DNA of 7,700 nt from Dehalococcoidia bacterium (GTDB taxonomy: Bacteria; Chloroflexota; Dehalococcoidia; GIF9; AB-539-J10), in NCBI GenBank assembly GCA_030606385.1, contig JAUWGN010000040.1, forward strand, positions 1 to 7,700, read 5' to 3'. How positions within the stretch are numbered: the first letter of the stretch is position 1; each line of letters starts with the position of its first letter. Below, piece by piece: positions 6,404 through 7,700 of the stretch. Position numbers and translations under genes: made by a program. A model generated the notes under the pieces. It saw only the letters and a program-made list of their open reading frames with translations, made no database searches and had not been told where the DNA came from.

Positions 6404-6406
6404 AAT
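6378..6406 (+). promoter_or_regulatory. Sigma-A-type promoter inside the end of recO, for the permease
   Basis: TTGACA (6378-6383, six of six) and TAAAAT (6401-6406, five of six TATAAT matches) are separated by exactly 17 bases. The -10 overlaps the recO stop codon TAA at 6401-6403. Transcription would start near 6413 and give a leader of about 38 bases before the TTG at 6451. It is the best-matching promoter in the window. There is no terminator between recO and the permease, so read-through may also contribute. Confidence 0.65.
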
Positions 6407-6439
6407 CGCCCAGCAATAAAATAACCAGCGATATATAGT

Positions 6440-6443
6440 AGGG
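6440..6443 (+). promoter_or_regulatory. Ribosome binding site deciding the TTG start of the permease
   Basis: AGGG ends seven bases before TTG 6451. Two in-frame TAG stops at 6436-6441 close the frame just upstream, and the first in-frame ATG is not reached until 6700, inside the transmembrane region. TTG 6451 is therefore the best start. Confidence 0.6.
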
Positions 6444-6450
6444 CTTTATT

Positions 6451-7700
6451 TTGGATACTGATTGGCGACCCAAGCTGGGAGACAAGTTTGTACGTCGTCC
6501 CCGAGCCAAAGCTCATCCCTTAAGACGCGCCCTGGGAGTATTTGGTTTATTCAGTGCTGGCTACGGTAATGTTGGCTCATCCATTTATTATGCGCTGGGG
6601 CTTGTAGCTTTAATCGCTTTGGGGGCAACCCCTGTGGTCCTACTTATCGCTGGTATTTTCTTCATCTTTACCGCTCTTTCTTACGCTGAGGGCACAGCGA
6701 TGATACCTGAGGCTGGCGGTTCAGCCAGCTTTGCCCGCCGTGGATTTAATGATTTATTCGCCTCTGTGACTGGTTGGGCGCTGGCATTTAGCTATATCGT
6801 AACCATTGCCATTTCTGCCTACGCTGCCCCTGCCTACCTGGGATATTTCTGGGAACCGCTTAGCGAACCAGCATGGGGCACAGGTCTCGCTATGGTAATC
6901 GTTTTTTCCCTGATGTGCCTGAATGTCATTGGCGTTAAGCAGTCGTCAATCCTTAATACCTTTTTCGCTCTACTGGGTGTAGTCACACAGATACTTATCA
7001 TACTCTTGGCCATCTTGTTCATTTTCGCTCCGCACCCTGAAATCTTCTTTCATAACGTTATAGGTAACTGGCCTTCAGCGTCTGGTTTAATTCTTGGCAT
7101 TGCTATAGCCACTGTGGCTTATACTGGTATAGAGACAATTTCGCAGCTTTCCGAGGAAGCAAGGCATCCGACAATAACTGCCCCTAGAGCGATGATTTTG
7201 ATGATAGCCGTGGTGATGATTTTGTTCACCACCATATCACTAGCAGCTTTCTCCACGATGACACCACTCGAGATGGCTTCACAATGGGCAAGAGACCCTA
7301 TGGCTGGCATCGCACATGGGCTTTCTATAGCTATAGTCCCTGAGGAGATAGCTGCAGGATTGTCATCGAGCCCGGCAGGGATTATCGTCATTACCGCTTT
7401 TTTGGGAGGCGTTATCAAAGCCCTGCCCATATTGGTAGCTGTGTTAGCAACAACCATTTTGATTATCGCTACCAATGCAGGGCTTATGGGCATTTCCAGG
7501 TTAACTTTTTCCCTGGGGAGGTTCCAGCTCATCCCGTTGACATTATCGAAAGTTCACCATAAATTCAAAACGCCTTACAAGTCCATAATCTTATTCTCCT
7601 TGGTGGCTATTTTGCTTCTCATTCCGGGATTCTTTGCTCCAGAGACCTTTATCATATTGGGTGGTCTATATGTTTTTGGTTCTCTCCTGGCTTTCAGTCT
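6451..7700 (+). CDS. APC-superfamily amino-acid/polyamine permease, 3'-truncated by window edge
   Basis: The frame is open from TTG 6451 to the window end (416 complete codons), with no stop, so the gene continues beyond. Family features are clear. A short basic cytoplasmic N-terminus (KFVRRPRAKAHPLRRALG) precedes TM1 with FGLFSAGYGNVGSSIYYALG (31-50), matching the Gly-rich unwound segment that holds the substrate in APC transporters. ALSYAEGTAMIPEAGGSASF (75-94) follows TM2. AYTGIETISQLSEEARHP (223-240) is the typical TM6 and loop signature, and NAGLMGISRLTFSLGR (342-357) lies near TM8. About ten hydrophobic segments are visible so far. It should be an integral membrane secondary transporter, proton- or sodium-coupled or an exchanger. 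Substrate cannot be assigned from these motifs. It is unrelated in function to the upstream repair genes and appears to have its own promoter. Confidence 0.9.
   Translation, partial: MDTDWRPKLGDKFVRRPRAKAHPLRRALGVFGLFSAGYGNVGSSIYYALGLVALIALGATPVVLLIAGIFFIFTALSYAEGTAMIPEAGGSASFARRGFNDLFASVTGWALAFSYIVTIAISAYAAPAYLGYFWEPLSEPAWGTGLAMVIVFSLMCLNVIGVKQSSILNTFFALLGVVTQILIILLAILFIFAPHPEIFFHNVIGNWPSASGLILGIAIATVAYTGIETISQLSEEARHPTITAPRAMILMIAVVMILFTTISLAAFSTMTPLEMASQWARDPMAGIAHGLSIAIVPEEIAAGLSSSPAGIIVITAFLGGVIKALPILVAVLATTILIIATNAGLMGISRLTFSLGRFQLIPLTLSKVHHKFKTPYKSIILFSLVAILLLIPGFFAPETFIILGGLYVFGSLLAFS

Noticed and set aside
6418..6452. AAAATAA and TTATTTT inverted repeat around the permease ribosome binding site, possibly sequestering the TTG start.
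   Set aside because: Only seven A-T pairs with a 21-base loop; too weak to be a credible riboswitch or thermosensor without conservation data.
7119..7532. Minus-strand open frame of 137 codons opposite the permease.
   Set aside because: The + strand encodes clear APC signatures across the same bases, and the minus-strand product is a low-complexity Ile/Ala/Met-rich string typical of the complement of membrane-protein codons.

Overview
The window looks like bacterial chromosome at roughly mid GC content, with every gene on the + strand. The order dnaX - ybaB/ebfC - recR - recO, a class I gapA and a CARDB-type lipoprotein with a short lipobox signal fit a Chloroflexota (Dehalococcoidia-like) or similar deep-branching anaerobe. 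That placement is inference from gene style and order, not from a marker gene. There is no sign of phage, IS elements, CRISPR arrays, tRNA or rRNA.

Layout. Positions 1-828 hold the 3' part of a metallo-beta-lactamase-fold hydrolase; its gene starts before the window. Sixteen bases later comes gap (845-1858), a complete glyceraldehyde-3-phosphate dehydrogenase. A 102-bp AT-rich spacer follows, with a TTGACA element, a 29-bp near-perfect dyad and a consensus ribosome binding site. It leads into a 335-residue secreted lipoprotein (1961-2968). That gene ends at a 14-bp perfect-stem intrinsic terminator (2984-3030), so it looks like a self-contained transcription unit.

From 3140 the window is a replication and recombination cluster: dnaX (clamp-loader gamma/tau), ybaB/ebfC (nucleoid-associated protein), recR and recO, separated by only 3-9 bases and probably cotranscribed. 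The dnaX start lies just downstream of a perfect TATAAT, suggesting a very short or absent 5' leader. RecO and RecR are partners in loading RecA onto SSB-coated gaps, and DnaX organises the replisome, so the cluster is functionally coherent.

From 6451 to the window end is the first ~416 codons of an APC-superfamily amino-acid/polyamine permease. It has a TTG start and appears to have its own sigma-A-type promoter embedded in the end of recO. It is open at the right edge.

I do not see a convincing new biological system here. The best second-look items are the AT-rich dyad over the lipoprotein promoter, the unclassified lipoprotein itself, the near-leaderless dnaX start, and the promoter overlapping the recO stop codon.
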